Below, one piece after another: positions 35,665 to 48,600 of a stretch of 64,000 nt of DNA (position 1 is its first letter; each line of letters begins with the position of its first letter). Position numbers and translations under genes: made by a program. The notes beneath the pieces are model-generated. The model ran no database searches, was not told where the DNA came from, and saw nothing but the letters and a program-made list of their open reading frames with translations. The stretch is taken from assembly GCA_012295275.1 (NCBI GenBank), contig CM022670.1, positions 19,946,698 to 20,010,697 on the forward strand, written 5' to 3'. The stretch is from Chrysomallon squamiferum. Its lineage: Eukaryota > Mollusca > Gastropoda > Neomphalida > Peltospiridae.

Positions 35665-35775
35665 TGCTATTTAATTTTTTTCCCCCAATACCTGTTAACT
35701 ATAAATTATGTCAAACAATAATTACCGTGCAGTCTGCACACCAAAAGGTGCACCATGATACTTCTTTTCTGCCAT
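29185..35775 (-). CDS. LEXM: LEXM/CIMAP2-like SHIPPO (sperm-tail PG-rich) repeat protein, complete, 10 exons
   Basis: A predicted ciliary/flagellar microtubule-associated protein. Exons in transcript order: 35726-35775, 33404-33491, 32828-32998, 32444-32566, 31764-31895, 31354-31497, 30851-31018, 30146-30277, 29653-29777, 29185-29311; 1260 nt, 419 aa, in frame throughout. The N-terminus runs through RFDVSGVHPKNKPPGAFTEL, which recalls the LEXM family opening. PG-repeat starts follow: LGPGCY (50), LGPGSY (107), PGPGTY (148), LGPGTY (192), VGPGKY (241), PGPGKY (295) and the degenerate VGAGRY (339). RGPYDLFSGNRNKP and NPVGAGRY are further LEXM-type landmarks, and the length is close to the human protein (about 415 aa). 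No signal peptide or membrane segment is present. The ATG is the first in frame with the first exon. STPG2 or ODF3 paralogues are less likely because their N-termini differ. Exon 4 ends at the GTAACT donor rather than an earlier GTCACA. Confidence 0.85.
32109..32236. repeat. (CATA)n tetranucleotide repeat, imperfect
   Basis: About 125 bp of ACAT-type units with variant ACAC, AGAT and ATCC units, in the LEXM-like intron between 31895 and 32444. Confidence 0.93.
34451..34531 (-). mobile_element. Mariner transposase C-terminal relic
   Basis: Twenty-seven minus-strand codons ending in TAA encode a stretch with RGIEKLVDCWEKVV followed by NNNGGYIID at the very end. This matches the usual end of mariner-family transposases (RGIxxLxxRWxKxxxxxGxY). 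Upstream the frame breaks at a stop near 34535, and no catalytic triad or clear terminal inverted repeats are seen. It is a dead fragment inside intron 1 of the LEXM-like gene. Confidence 0.7.
35579..35662. repeat. (TTG)n(TTA)n microsatellite
   Basis: TTG units pass into a pure TTA array, near the 3' side of the first LEXM-like coding exon in genomic order. Confidence 0.95.
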
Positions 35776-35969
35776 TTGTCACCAGATAAAATTATCTTAA
35801 ACGCTGCTCATGTCATGGACTCCACTAAATTTTCTCAATAATATCAGTGTTGTGTTTGTCCTTTCTTGTTATACATAGTAATAAAAGCAGCCGTCAATAC
35901 AAGATCGGTCTAGCTGAAGTTGTCTGCTAACGATCGGTCACATGGCAACGCGATGTGTAATCTCGAACC
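35776..35969. promoter_or_regulatory. Divergent promoter with RFX X-box-like site
   Basis: A 194 bp region lies between the LEXM-like ATG (minus strand) and an ATG on the plus strand. At 35936-35949 is GGTCACATGGCAAC, with an intact right half-site (ATGGCAAC) of the RFX X-box consensus and a weaker left half; 11 of 14 positions match GTTGCCATGGCAAC. RFX factors drive ciliary genes, which suits the LEXM-like product. GATCGGTC occurs twice (35903-35910 and 35932-35939). The promoter role is inferred from position and motif. Confidence 0.45.
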
Positions 35970-36224
35970 ATGTCGTCACGAAAAAAAACGGAGTAAGCCA
36001 ATTACTAAGTTTAATTTTTATATAGATTCAGAATTTAGAAACTTAACTTTTCTATATTATTGTGATTTATTTAATTTTGTAAAGTTGTATTAAAAGAGTT
36101 TTGACTAACAGGATTATTAGGAAAAGATAACTCAATTTGTTTATCGTCCGGGCTTTCTTTAGCATATGAACAATTTTTTTATTTATTTACCAACAAGACA
36201 TTTAATTTCTTAATACATTTCACT

Positions 36225-36263
<39 letters not shown>

Positions 36264-36412
36264 TCACTCTCTACTTTTAATTTATTTATTTATTAATATT
36301 TTCTTTTACAGATTTTCATACACCTTGGAATTCTTCCAAATTTCCAATCATTCATATGCAAGCAATCTGACGACTGATTCCCCACAAACAAAAAAACCAA
36401 GACAATCTATGG
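35970..36412 (+). CDS. Possible divergent small gene, first two exons, product unknown
   Basis: An ATG (context ACCATGT) opens seven codons that end in a good donor (GGA|gtaagc, exon 35970-35992). A pyrimidine-rich stretch and TTTTACAG precede an in-frame second exon (36312-36412) ending at G|gtaaaa. The joined frame starts MSSRKKTEFSYTLEFF and continues for 41 complete codons, with one base left over. The next acceptor that I can see (after 36487) would add only three residues before a stop, so the product would be about 45 aa, unless true downstream exons are missed. I recognise no family. It could be a small protein, the start of a longer gene, or a non-coding divergent transcript. Confidence 0.35.
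36228..36260. repeat. Poly-T tract
   Basis: About 33 bp of T, lying within the intron of the putative divergent transcript. Confidence 0.9.
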
Positions 36413-39398
36413 GTAAAAGTAGAATTTTGTGTTGTGGCCACATTGATGTTTTGTACAAATAATAATTTTTTTTTTTTTTTTTTTTAGTCATCTTCTAAAC
36501 AGAAAATGAAAAAAATTAATTGTTTAAATAAATAATAACAGGTAAATATAGAGCACTGTAATTAATATATGCATGATTTTTTAACTCGTCTGGAGACATT
36601 AACTTTAATCTAGTTAAATGTCACATTAAAATAAGTTTAATTCATTAATCAAAGTTTTACAATCTGCTGTCAACTTCAATAAATGTTTCTTTTTTAGATA
36701 TTTATAAAATAAGTATTCTCTACAAACATCTAGAAATGCAGGTATATATATTAACTTACCTTAATTAAAAAAATACCTTTGATCTTCTGTTGTGTAATAT
36801 ATGCGCTTTACACAGGAAAATAAAGTAAACACTAATATTATATTCAGCAAATTCACTATCCAAGACTGATGAAAATAATTAGTTATTTTCCAAATAACAA
36901 AAAATGAAAAGACAAAACTGATTTCATGAAATTTAATGACATACTTTATAAATACCATGATGATGTATTCCATATGAATGCATCTAAATTTAAGTTCTTT
37001 AGTGTCAGGTGCTGGAATTTAGCACCAAAAGAGGTTCATTTTGCAATTTGTTTCATTCAGAAATAATAACTAAAAAAAAAATTTAAAAAAAAAAAAAAAA
37101 ATGATAAGAATATGAGATTTTTTTTCAAATATAAAATGGTAACTTAATACTTACAGCATAAACTATTATTATTATTATTATCACATTCAAAGTCCTTACC
37201 AATATATTGGTATACAAAATTATCCACCAACAATAATTTTATACTAAGCCTAACAGAGAGAACATTTCTCCATAAGCATCTTGCTTATAATCTTTTACAT
37301 ATCCAATGTTAATTCATATTATTAATGACCGATTCTTAACTAGTATTTTACATTCTTAAATAATTTAAATAAGAATAATACAAATTGTTCTTATAATAGA
37401 AATTTCTATTTTGTATCTGTATCTGATGCACTGCTGTCAGAAGCAGCATATTCATAACAATACTGAATGTCATGTATATTTTATTTATTTTTAGAAAACT
37501 TGTCAAACATTTCAAGATTATCTGATATAATAAATCTTTAAAAAAAAGAAACTGAAAATACATGTTTAAATCTTTGCATTTCTTAAACAACTGATTAATG
37601 CTATCAATAACCATTAAGTAATTTCATATGCTACAGAAATAATTTATTATAATAAACATTCTGTTAAATGCAAACCCAATTTAATTTGTAGTCTACAGGT
37701 ATTCTGCTTTCTAAAGAGGTATTAGTTTTCAAACCATCTATTATGGAATACAATCATTTATCAGTTTAGTATTTATTTTTATTTGTAGAGGAACAAATAA
37801 AATCATAAATGAGTTATCCAAGTTTTAACACATTTAAACAACTTACTAAAACAATTTGTTATACAACAAATTGACTTATAACCTCTGTAAGAAATCTTAT
37901 CTGTTTTTGGTTTAGTGAAAACCATCCCTCACAAATATCATTCAGAAATAAATAAGATTTAAAAACTGCTTACTTACAATTCTATCTAGCTAAAACAAAG
38001 AACAATAAATAAAATAAATTTATAATATTCTGTGATAAAACCAACTAAAAGTCAAAAAAAAAAAAAATTCAAGATAACTGGAAAATATTTAAATCCTTAA
38101 AAGTCATAGTAATATAAATATATATATAAATTTGTGGTGCTTATTTCATTTTCAATTTATGGCATCAACACACACTTCTTTGTAAGTACATAAATTAAAA
38201 TAACCCAGATAGTTATGTTGTCTTCTGCACATTAAAATTTGAAACAGCTTCATGGTATTTTACTGTCATCCATATTTTTCCCTCTTTGTTTTATGGTCAG
38301 ATGATGAATACTTACTAATTTATTTATTTATTTGGTTTTTTTTCTGAAACAAATTATTGGAAATGAAAATTAACTTCTGTTCTTTATACTGTGTGACCAG
38401 TAAGTATCAAGGAAAAAACAAAAAATACCAACAAGTATCCATCACTTTACACTGACATGGAACTGAAGATAAATGTCTCTTTTAGATCATTTGACAATAC
38501 CTAAATATAACACAAGTACTTTTAATCCTTTTGTCAATAGTGTCAACATATATTTACTTTGTAATTTTATTATATAAGACTGCAATCCTTTGACATAATT
38601 AAATTATTTTTAAGAAAAAAAAAAAAACAGTTACTCTAAATCAAACTGAAATAGACCTTTCCATTATTCTATACAATTAATATTTTCTTTTATTAATGAA
38701 TTTATTTTTTAACTGGCTCTAAATATTAGTGAAGCAACTGATAAAGCTATAGTATCAAAAGCTAAACAGTACATTTAATACCACTGCTGCTCCTAGGCAG
38801 TTCAACCCAGAAAAAAACAAAAACAAACAGAAAAAGAAAAAAAACCTGTCTTAGTAACAAATGTAACTAAATTTAAAACTTCACAGTCCTGCTTATGTGA
38901 TAAAATGCTAAAGGCAAGCAAAAAATTATAAAAATTTAAAAATCATAAAGGATTAAGATAATATTAGTATTTTATTTCTGATGGACTGTCATTTAATTCA
39001 ATTATGATTTGTTTCCATGTAGGGAAGGAGAGATGAACATCTATAATATATTTGGTGCAGACCAGCATGGATAAAGTCATTTCAAGTATAAAACCTCATC
39101 AATAAATATACATGAAGAACCTCAATATACATGACAAGAGTGATAGATGAAATGTGACAGAGACATATACATGATGATCAACATAAATTTACAGGTTAAA
39201 GTCTATGTAAAATGATTTCCCCCAACCCCCTTTGTGTAAATGATAAACTCAGTAAAAAGTCACAGCTTTCATGAAAATGATTTAACAATGTACATAACAC
39301 ACAGCAGCTTTGTATATTGTTCTCTGTTCTGTGTTGTGCACATGATAAAACAGTAAATAAACATCTGAATAAAACACTGGCAGCAATAAAAAACAACA
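36413..39398. other. Gap between the divergent promoter region and NIPBL, including the NIPBL 3' UTR
   Basis: AT-rich with no recognised exon on either strand. The right end, roughly 38960-39398, is probably the NIPBL 3' UTR. Short minus-strand frames at 36761-36973 and 37348-37614 are Leu/Ile/Phe/Tyr-rich, as AT-rich DNA predicts, and show no family signature. Confidence 0.6.
38971..38976 (-). terminator. Candidate polyadenylation signal for NIPBL
   Basis: TTTATT on the + strand gives AATAAA on the minus strand, about 425 bp past the NIPBL stop codon. Confidence 0.4.
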
Positions 39399-42300
39399 TT
39401 ACAGAATAAAATCAGGATCATCATCACTGTCAACATCGTCACTGTCACTGCCATATCGTTTCCTACGTCTTTTTTTCTTTTCTTTCTTTTTTGTTGTGGG
39501 TGTTTTTGATAATGATATTGATTTTGGAGATTTGTTTGTCGTATGAGAACGTCTTTTCCTCTCACTAGGAGGAGTTTTGTGTACACGCTGAGGCATAGTA
39601 TATGCATACGAATAAGCTGAAGAAGCAACTGGAGCAAGTGTAGAATCCTGGAAAAAAGAAAGCCACAATAAAAATTTAAAAAATTAAAAATTATATCTTA
39701 TAATATATCAATGAATCTGTATGAATAATAAATAATCAATCATAAATTTAAATCAGTCTGAAAAATTATGTAACGGCACTGTTTTTATTAATTATTTTTA
39801 TGTCCATTCGTTTGAAATAAATATTTGATCAATTCTCATTTAAAAATAAATTTTCTAGGAACTATTCTAGGAACAATTTCATTTAAAAAATTAAAAAATT
39901 GAGAGAAACTGTAAAATCCATTTTTATTGTAAAAATTACCAACAGACATTAAAATAAATGTATATTTAACTCACTCCTGAAGCTGCTGGACCATCACCAG
40001 CCTCTGTAACAATAGGTTTTCCATCTTCTCCAACTTCAACCCCTTGACCTTCTGTAACCCTCACAGATCCTGGAATAGGAGTTCCTCTTCCTGAACTCTT
40101 TTCATCACCACTGTCATCATCGTCCATAGGATCAATACTCATCATCAAGTCTCGGAACTAAACACAAAGAAAAGCATTACTTCCTAAGAAAAATCAAAAC
40201 ACTGATATGTTCTTAAGATAATTTACATTTTGATCTAGTATACTGAATGCTATCTTTGTATGCTTTTTTATAATTTATAAACACCATCCCTTTTATTATT
40301 ATTTGAGTACATGTTCAAGCATTAGTAAAATGCAAAGAAAATGTCAGATATAATTTTAAAAGATATGATAAAACATGTATTATGAAAAATCATCAAAAAC
40401 TATTTAATGATTTATGTGAAACATGATTTGTATTGTATTACAGCCATCAAAAATATTTCCATTGGTAAATATACTGTCCAAATGACATGAAACATGACAT
40501 GAAAATGATGAAATTTGTGATGCATTAGGACAATATCTTATCTTATAGCAGTTTTGCTGCTAGTATTAGCAAGAATGTTTTTTGAATTATCAGTGAAAAG
40601 CATATAGTTTAAAAAGAAAGGAAAGAAATAAAGAAAAATAAAGAGACACAAATTATGACTTACTTGAAAATAGTCATCAACCAATTTTTGTCTTTTTTCA
40701 TCTTCATCTGTACTTTGTGATTTCTCATTCATGATCACATCTATTGTGTGCTGAGGATTAAACTTTGCATTTGTCTTCCGAGTCACCTGTTTGTCATACA
40801 TTTTTGTAGACTCTGATGGAGAATACTTGTAAATTTTGCTGAAATATTGACCAGTTTTTATGTTATGAAATTCAGCTATAAAGAAGGAACAATAGTAATA
40901 AAATTGTTCAGCAATATGCTTTTTCTTTGCTCTATGCAGTCTTGATATAAGGTAGATTACAAAATGAAAAGATATGTACAGTATTCCCTCGCTATTCGCG
41001 GGGGTTACGTTCTTTACCCCCCCGCAAATAGCGAAAAACCACGAATATTGGATGCAGTTTTAAAATGTCTGTTATGAGATTATATACGGTACTAAATGCT
41101 TCCCAAACACTTTCTAAAGACACTCTTACTCATTAATACAGTAATAATGTAGTAATATTGCATGCAGTTATGTATTTCACTAATGTAGTAATGATAATGT
41201 AAACGCATTTTAATTTTATACTGAAACAATATTTTAATCAGAAAGAAATGTAAGTACAGGAGGACAGTAACACCGCATAGCATAGTTACCCATAGTATTA
41301 CTGTACCGTAAAGTCATTTTCTATGCGTACAACATATGTATTAGAATTGACAGAAAGTGGAACAAATTTAAAGGCAAACAGACAGATAAATACAGTACGC
41401 ACAGTTCAGGTAATAATATGCAATTAAAAACATTATTAATACACGGTCACAAAAAATATGCACTGTACATACAGTGTATGCATTTATAAAAAAATACGTA
41501 CTGTATTGCAATAATAATTGAAAAAATTTGATATTGTTTGTGCGGTTTACCGAGCATTTGTTTTTATGACGTTATGACGCTAGCCTGGTATACCAGCATA
41601 CGATGCGATAGGGTTAAGAGCCTAACCCGCGAATATGCGGGGCCGCAAATGGGGAACCGCGAACAGGTGAGGGTATACTGGATATACTTATTTAATATCT
41701 CATTTACTGTTGGAAAAAGACCAAAAAATCAAATGAAAAATCCACAAATAAGAAGTCTACACTGACACCTCTATTTAATATTTCCACATTACAAAATACA
41801 AATTAAAAGATACTATCCTTATTTTATAAAAATTATTTCTGAAACATGTAGACATAATTTTCTGAATTAAAAACATTAATTTTCTGTTACCTGTCTGTAA
41901 AGCCATACAAATCTTTTAAATGCTGCTTCAAGACAAGCAATAATACACATCCCTGAGACAAATCAAGTACATCCTGAAGAGGTTTAATGTCTTCAGGAAG
42001 TTTTTCTGAAAGTGAAATAGCATTGTCAAAAATTATATAAAAATTTTAATACTAAGAAATGTTAATGAAAAAAAACAAAATATTTTGATAAATTTGCTGC
42101 ATATTATTTTATCTGTACTAATAAAAAACAATATAAAGACAAATAAATTATTTTTTTCACAAAACAACATTCATACTGCACCAATTAAAGAATAAAGAAA
42201 TATTTTAGGAAAATTAATTTATAATTTTCATCTCTTTTAACCTATGATTACATAAGAAGTTTTAGTTATAAAATGAAATGATTTATTATGTAAAGCATTA

Positions 42301-45300
42301 ATTTAACAAATATTCTAAATATCACATGTCATTCTACTTACTCAATAATGATTCTGAATCATCATCTTCTTCTTCTATATTTAGACTGGTTGTTTGTGCT
42401 TGAGGTTTTATCTGTACATCCTCTTGTGGTTTTGCTTCTTGTTCTGCTGGTTTTTCTGATGTTTCTGGTTGTACTGATGGTTCTTGCTGTCCTGACTCTG
42501 TGGACTCTTCCATGGATTCTTCTTCTACATTTTCTCCATTATGTAACCGGCCATTTTCCATATTACCATTCACAGATGGGGTAGGGGATTTTCTTGGATT
42601 CAGTGCCTATATCCAAGAAAAATAACAGGTTTGTTATTTTATTTTAAAATACTCTATTAAAATAAATATTGATACTTTCACAAAAATAAATTTGAAAGTT
42701 AGTTTTATTCAGAAATTCATATACTGACCAACACTTGAATTTCTTATATAATTCTTTTGGTATTAACTGAAACTACTTGCCTCCTTGAAAGACTGTAAGA
42801 GATTTGACCCCGTTACTGACACGATGACATCAATTTGGTGTATTGCAAACAATGGTTCATCTTGTGTTTGGTAATTAAAAAATGCAAGATTGTCTGCTAT
42901 ATACAACTGCTCTTTCAGGCTTATTCTCTGAAATTAAAAATATGATAACAACCTGAACATTTTTATATTATTATTTCATTCATGTAATGCTAAAAAACTG
43001 AAGTGATCTTTTTACTTTAGTTTTTTCATTTTGCACATAACTGCTTCCTTATCGGATCTTCATAATAAAATCTGAATCATTTAAAATTTACTTACTGCAG
43101 AATCATCAAATAGATGAAGGAGTGACATCAAGAGCCCACGTCTATGCTGCCTGTTAACTCTGAGAACAGTATAAAGGAATGAATTAAGGCTCTGGCAGTT
43201 GCCATCATCTTGACATCGCATACCTCGGATTGGCCCTTTTTCTTTCCTGTGAGCATGTAGCACTTCTTGTAATCTGAATGATGACTTTAGTCCTTGTAGT
43301 GCTTTCATCTAAAATTTTCCAGAATGTTTTAAAAATAAATTAAAAATTAAAGAGAAAATCAAATACAAAAATAAAAGGTTCTGCTGAAATATGTATCTTT
43401 CAATACAAATTATGGCCTTTGATTTGGTTGTTACGGGAAGAAACAATGATTTTACATAAAGAATGATTTCTCAGACATTGCACCTAATGTTAACCCACAA
43501 GTAATAAAATAAATATAATAATTCAAATTTAATTGTTAAATATTTAATGAAAAGATGAAGTAATTACATGAGTAAAACCAGGATATTTCTTTTCTATTTC
43601 CTCAAGATGTTGATCAGCTTTCGTCCTTATAGCTAGCTCAGGATCTGAACCCATGCTAATAAGATATGGCACACACTGAAAATTAGAAATAAGTATTGAC
43701 AAAAAAATAATAAAATGTCTATATCTGTGATCCCCACCAAAAAAAGTAGATTTTTCCTTATATAAACTTTACAAAAAGCAAAAAACAACAACAGCTCTAT
43801 AACTGAACCATCAAGTTCATTTTTTTAAATTTATATTATTATTATTATATATGGCTTTCTGTATCAAAATTAATTTGATATGATCTACAATATTTCAAAT
43901 GAAGCTATCAACTGTAATTCAAAACATCTACTAATTTTGGATTTGTCTGTTAATGAAAGACAATTAAACAAAATAAAAGCTTTCATAAAATGGATAAATT
44001 GGTCCTCCAAACAAAGGACTGGGTACTGATTTTTATCTAATTTCACAATTTTCCTGGATTTTGTAACCACAACTTTGTCCTCTTTTTCAGTCTGGTAAGA
44101 AATAAAACGTCTATCATTAAAAAGTTTGTTCTTTATTCTTTCAGTCTGTATGTTGAAAAACATATCTACTTAAACCACTTTTGAAATAAGCTATGACTGT
44201 CAGGTTGAATGAGTGGCCGAAGAATAAAGCATACCTGCACTAGGCCCACTACCTCTCTTCAAATAGAGAATCAGAACAAACAGATCCGTTGATCTTTAAA
44301 AGTACAAATTAATTTTATGAAAACAAAAAATCAGTTTGGAGTACCTACTTTTATTAGAATTCTAACTAACCTGTACAGGATGTACGAGTCCCTGCTTCAG
44401 AATAAGAATTATAACACCAAGAGCTGCCATTCGAACTTGGGACTGTTCATGGAAGAATGATTCAAGAACTTGTTTCAGGTAGATTTGCATAACTGTACTT
44501 GCCATACTGCAAACAAAAGAAACATACGGATTTAATCAACAGTATTTTAACTGACTTTATTGTCAATTTAATGTAATTAGAAGAAATGTTATACCATTTT
44601 TATTAGCAATATTTTTTCAAATCTCATTAAAGAAATAAGATAATTACTAATATACTATAACTAACCCAGACTGAACGTCACCCATTTCTTTCAGATCTTC
44701 TTGTTTGGCATGTTTTTTCCCTGGAAAAAGATATATTTAATTTTTTTAAATTATATAATAATACTATTTAATTTTTGTTCAAAAACTACCTGCAATTTAA
44801 TATTTTATTCAACAAAACAAAGAATTAGAATTAGCTTTATTTTTCAAAAAGAATTAAAATGTTTAATACATAAGTATCTAGATTTAGAGATTTTAACTGA
44901 AAATAAAATCTGTATAAATGTATCTTACAGTCAGCATCTGATCTTGACATTCTAATTTCTTCTTCTGTCAAGTAACTCTGCAGGTTTTTCAAAACCTGTA
45001 ACAAAAATTTATTATGTAAGAGATCTAATTGTTCCTGATATGTACAAAAAAGTTAGTTTAATGGAAAATGGTCCAACAAAATACATTTTGGACTAAATTA
45101 CTACTTAGATTTGAGAAAAATTGCATTCTTAGTACTTAAACTGATACATGAACTTTAACTATTATCACAGGTCTACAATGAAGAACAATAAAGTTTACAT
45201 TTTTCTGAAGCACAGATCTTAAAGTTACAGAAGGCACAACATTTTTGAAAATTCATTACCTGACATTTTAATTTGATAGGTGCATTTTCATCTGTCAAGT

Positions 45301-45662
45301 AGTAGAAGTACATATCTTTCAAGATTTTTCCAAGCATGAACTCGTAATGATGTGTAGCCAGAAAACCTAAATAAAAAACAGACAACTAATATTAAAAATA
45401 AATGACAGATAGATCACATTTTAATTCATTTGTATAAAGATGTGCTTTAGATTACTGTTATCAGCAGCAATTTCCTGAAGAAAACAAAACACAGTCTTTG
45501 ATAATAAATGGAGAATCACTGACTGGAAAAATATGAAACTTTCAGTTTTAGTGAAATAAAAATGAACAAACCTATTGCTGTTAGTGTAATATTTTGCACA
45601 TCTTCGTCTTCGTGGTGCATGAAGTATACAAAAACATCAAAAACCCGGTCTTTCACACAAAC
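39399..45662 (-). other. NIPBL block 3: C-terminal HEAT repeats and charged tail (exons 37-49)
   Basis: Exons: 45572-45662, 45260-45366, 44929-44995, 44666-44720, 44371-44506, 43568-43675, 43096-43308, 42781-42927, 42342-42606, 41891-42005, 40664-40838, 39975-40157, 39399-39647. Exon 45 is an acidic Glu/Gln-rich linker corresponding to the human charged insert. Exons 46-47 return to conserved sequence (LKQHLKDLYGFTDSKIYKYS). Exon 47 starts at 40838, not at a nearer acceptor at 40875, because only 40838 keeps frame and family sequence. The final exon is Lys/Arg-rich, then Asp-rich, ending DPDFIL; the basic run is a likely nuclear-localisation signal. Confidence 0.93.
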
Positions 45663-48600
45663 CTACAATACAAATATAATCTTTTAAAATACTTTGGAAA
45701 AAAGTCAAAAATGAATTGAAGAAAGAAGAACTTTAAAAAAAAATAATAATAATACTAAAACAATCTACATGAAATACAAAGCTTTTCAGTGCATATTTTT
45801 AAAGTCATGTTCTACAAGATAAAAAAAATAGAAAATTTTACTGTGTAACAAAGTAATATTTTATTTTCAATTAATAAATTTTAAATTATACATAAAATAG
45901 GGCTCGAAACTCATCTGAAATGTATAATGGTAAAAAAAAAAATAAACAAGTTTGTGCCTTTAAATATTCATTTAAAAAAAAATTCATATACTTTATCATT
46001 AACGTTTTAAGTAAGATTAAAAAGTATGCTTTAAAGAGTAACTTATGCACATACACCAATGTCACATTGAAATATTTCTCTGTCAAAAACTTTTTACCAA
46101 ACAATCAAACAAATCAATTCAAAGAGAAAATAACCCAGAAATTGGAACCCTGTGAAGCAGATGACAGAAGTTAAGAGCATTTAGGAAGGTTCAGATTTGT
46201 CTGCATATTTGGCCGAGATGACTGGAATGGTCACAATCAGTTTCACAGTACTAAGTGAGACTCATAGTTTTGTTTAGCAAGATTGCAGTTAACTACATGC
46301 ATATCCAGTCTACAAAATTAGTGTTTATAAATAGACGTTGGCAAATTAAAGTGAGCTAATATGTCCAATTTATTGAATGAAACCTTTTATGTGAAATAAA
46401 TATTTGTGATAAAACTATTAATAATAGCTCATGTGTTATAACTTATGGAAAAAAAAGGTTGTCCAAATAATTTTTCTGGGCGACTGACAGAAATGGAACT
46501 TTGGTCGCATTTGGTGACCTGGCAATTGGTCATTTTGAGATCTGTACATAAAATGAACAGCTATTCTCTATATTAGCTGAGTTTTAACAGGAATTGAAGA
46601 ATCTGTTAATAATATATATATATAAACACACACACATTTTTATTGTAAAGTTTCCCAAAATAATTTGTTTTCACTACATGTTTTCTCACCTTTGTTTCAC
46701 CCATGTCTTTGTGATCAAAATCAAATTCTCTACACAAAAGACCAACAGTATACATGGCACGTAACAACATTGGTCTCCGAGCCCTTAATGTTGGATTATG
46801 GGGATCTTCTCTATGGTCAGTCATTAACTTTGTCAACACCCCTGGAAGATAAAAATGGATGTTATAAAAAATGATGGTATTTAATTAAGCTTTATCAAGA
46901 GGATGTACGGTATATAAAAATCTTTTAATAAACATTATCATTAATGAAACATTTAAAATAATTATATAACAAGATAAACTGAAAGTTAAACCTTTTTTCT
47001 TTTTTTAAAAATTTAAATAATTTTACTTTTCATGTTATTTTAAAAAGAAAAAAATCATTACCAAAGAATTTCTGAAAGCAATCCTTCACTAGCTTGAAAT
47101 TGTGACTGACTTTATTTACAACTGCACCAAGGCAACTGATACAACTCTGCAGTACCTGAAACAAATAATTAACAAATTTATAAATAATAAACATTTATTA
47201 CATATAGAATATAGCAATATTAAATCCCTTTTCTCAGTAGTATTAGGTCATCTGTGTGAAGATATGAACTAGAAATATTTTTTAAAATCAACAAAATAAT
47301 AATTCTGAAATCTTCTTTATTTTGATGAACTGTCATTTTACAGAAACCACATTAACAGCATCAAATGCCAAACAAATTCCACGTAAGCTACCTTGCTTAA
47401 CATCATCCATAAATATTTTATCCTACGTCCTTACTTACCATCATGCCATGTTTAAGTATTAGCTTCATCATATCTTCCTCCAGTTGGGCAAGAAATGATT
47501 CACTAGGATGGTCCATCAGTGGAACAACTGCTTCCAGAATCCTTGCTATATAATGTAATACCAGATAGTCTCCTTGGGTCTGAAAAAACAACATATCATT
47601 AGTCTGTTTATCATACTAATAATTACTTAATACAATAACAAGTGAAAGTAAGAGTAACATGCTGAAACAATTACATAAATATATATTACAAAAACCTGCA
47701 AAATGCAGCTAATGTACATGGTAATACCAAACCTTTAATAATGAACTTACATTACACTTGATATCAAGATAGGGCTGTAATGTTGTTCCATGTTTGACCA
47801 AGAGTTCTGGTTTACTTTTGCTGAATAAATACATTGTTGAAAGACATGACACCAGTCGCTTGTTTGCTGCCTTCTCTTCAGATGTCTCTGAAGAAGACAA
47901 AAATAATTAACATTTCAAGGCATCAATTTAGTGCATGAATAGCTGCATTTCATTATAATTTAATAAAGCACTTTTAATAAAACAAATTGCCAAATTAAAA
48001 AATAAAGAAAATGTTCAGCATGTAAAAACATAGGCGTGTTTCATCTTGAATACTAATTTTTTATTAACAAGCCTAGAATTTGTCAAAACAAATACAAGAG
48101 ATATTATTTTTATTACAGAAGGTTTAAAATAATAAATAATAAATAAAACAAATTATGACAGTACAGAAAAATTATCTCAACTATCTCAATCACTTGGCAC
48201 TTACGACCACTTTTTTCATCCATTTTAAGCACATTTTCAACAAGGCAGTCAACAATCTGCTGACAAGCAAGGGTGGCACTTTTGTTGCAGTGACCATTTT
48301 CATCCTGTTTCAACAGCTACATATAAAACAAATAAGTAATATGTATATACAAAGGAACATTTTCTTGCAATCAGTGAAAATAAAGAGTTTTCTATGAAAA
48401 TATAGAAGAAAAATTGGTTTGTGTAATAGACAAATGTTACTCAGTATGGAGAAATATTATTGTAGTATTAAAAGAACTATTTAAATAATAACAGATGTTT
48501 ACTTTCTGTAACTATTTCATTAAATAACAAACTGAAGATTACATGTATTTGTAATAAACTCAAACACTCCGGCCCCCCCCGGCCAAAAAAACCAATAAAG

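Larger units (their letters stand above)
33492..35725. other. Large first intron of the LEXM-like gene
   Basis: A 2.2 kb intron between the short first coding exon and exon 2. It holds the mariner relic (34451-34531) and a TTG/TTA microsatellite (35579-35662). The rest is AT-rich with no recognisable feature. Confidence 0.8.

Noticed and set aside
40839-40875. Longer version of NIPBL exon 47 using the acceptor at 40876/40877
   Set aside because: It reads open in one frame but does not match the phase left by exon 46, and it inserts sequence where the family goes directly from GFTD to SKIYKYS.
43885-44163. 92-codon minus-strand frame in a NIPBL intron
   Set aside because: No recognised domain and no acceptor or donor in matching phase. 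The flanking NIPBL exons join directly in frame without it.
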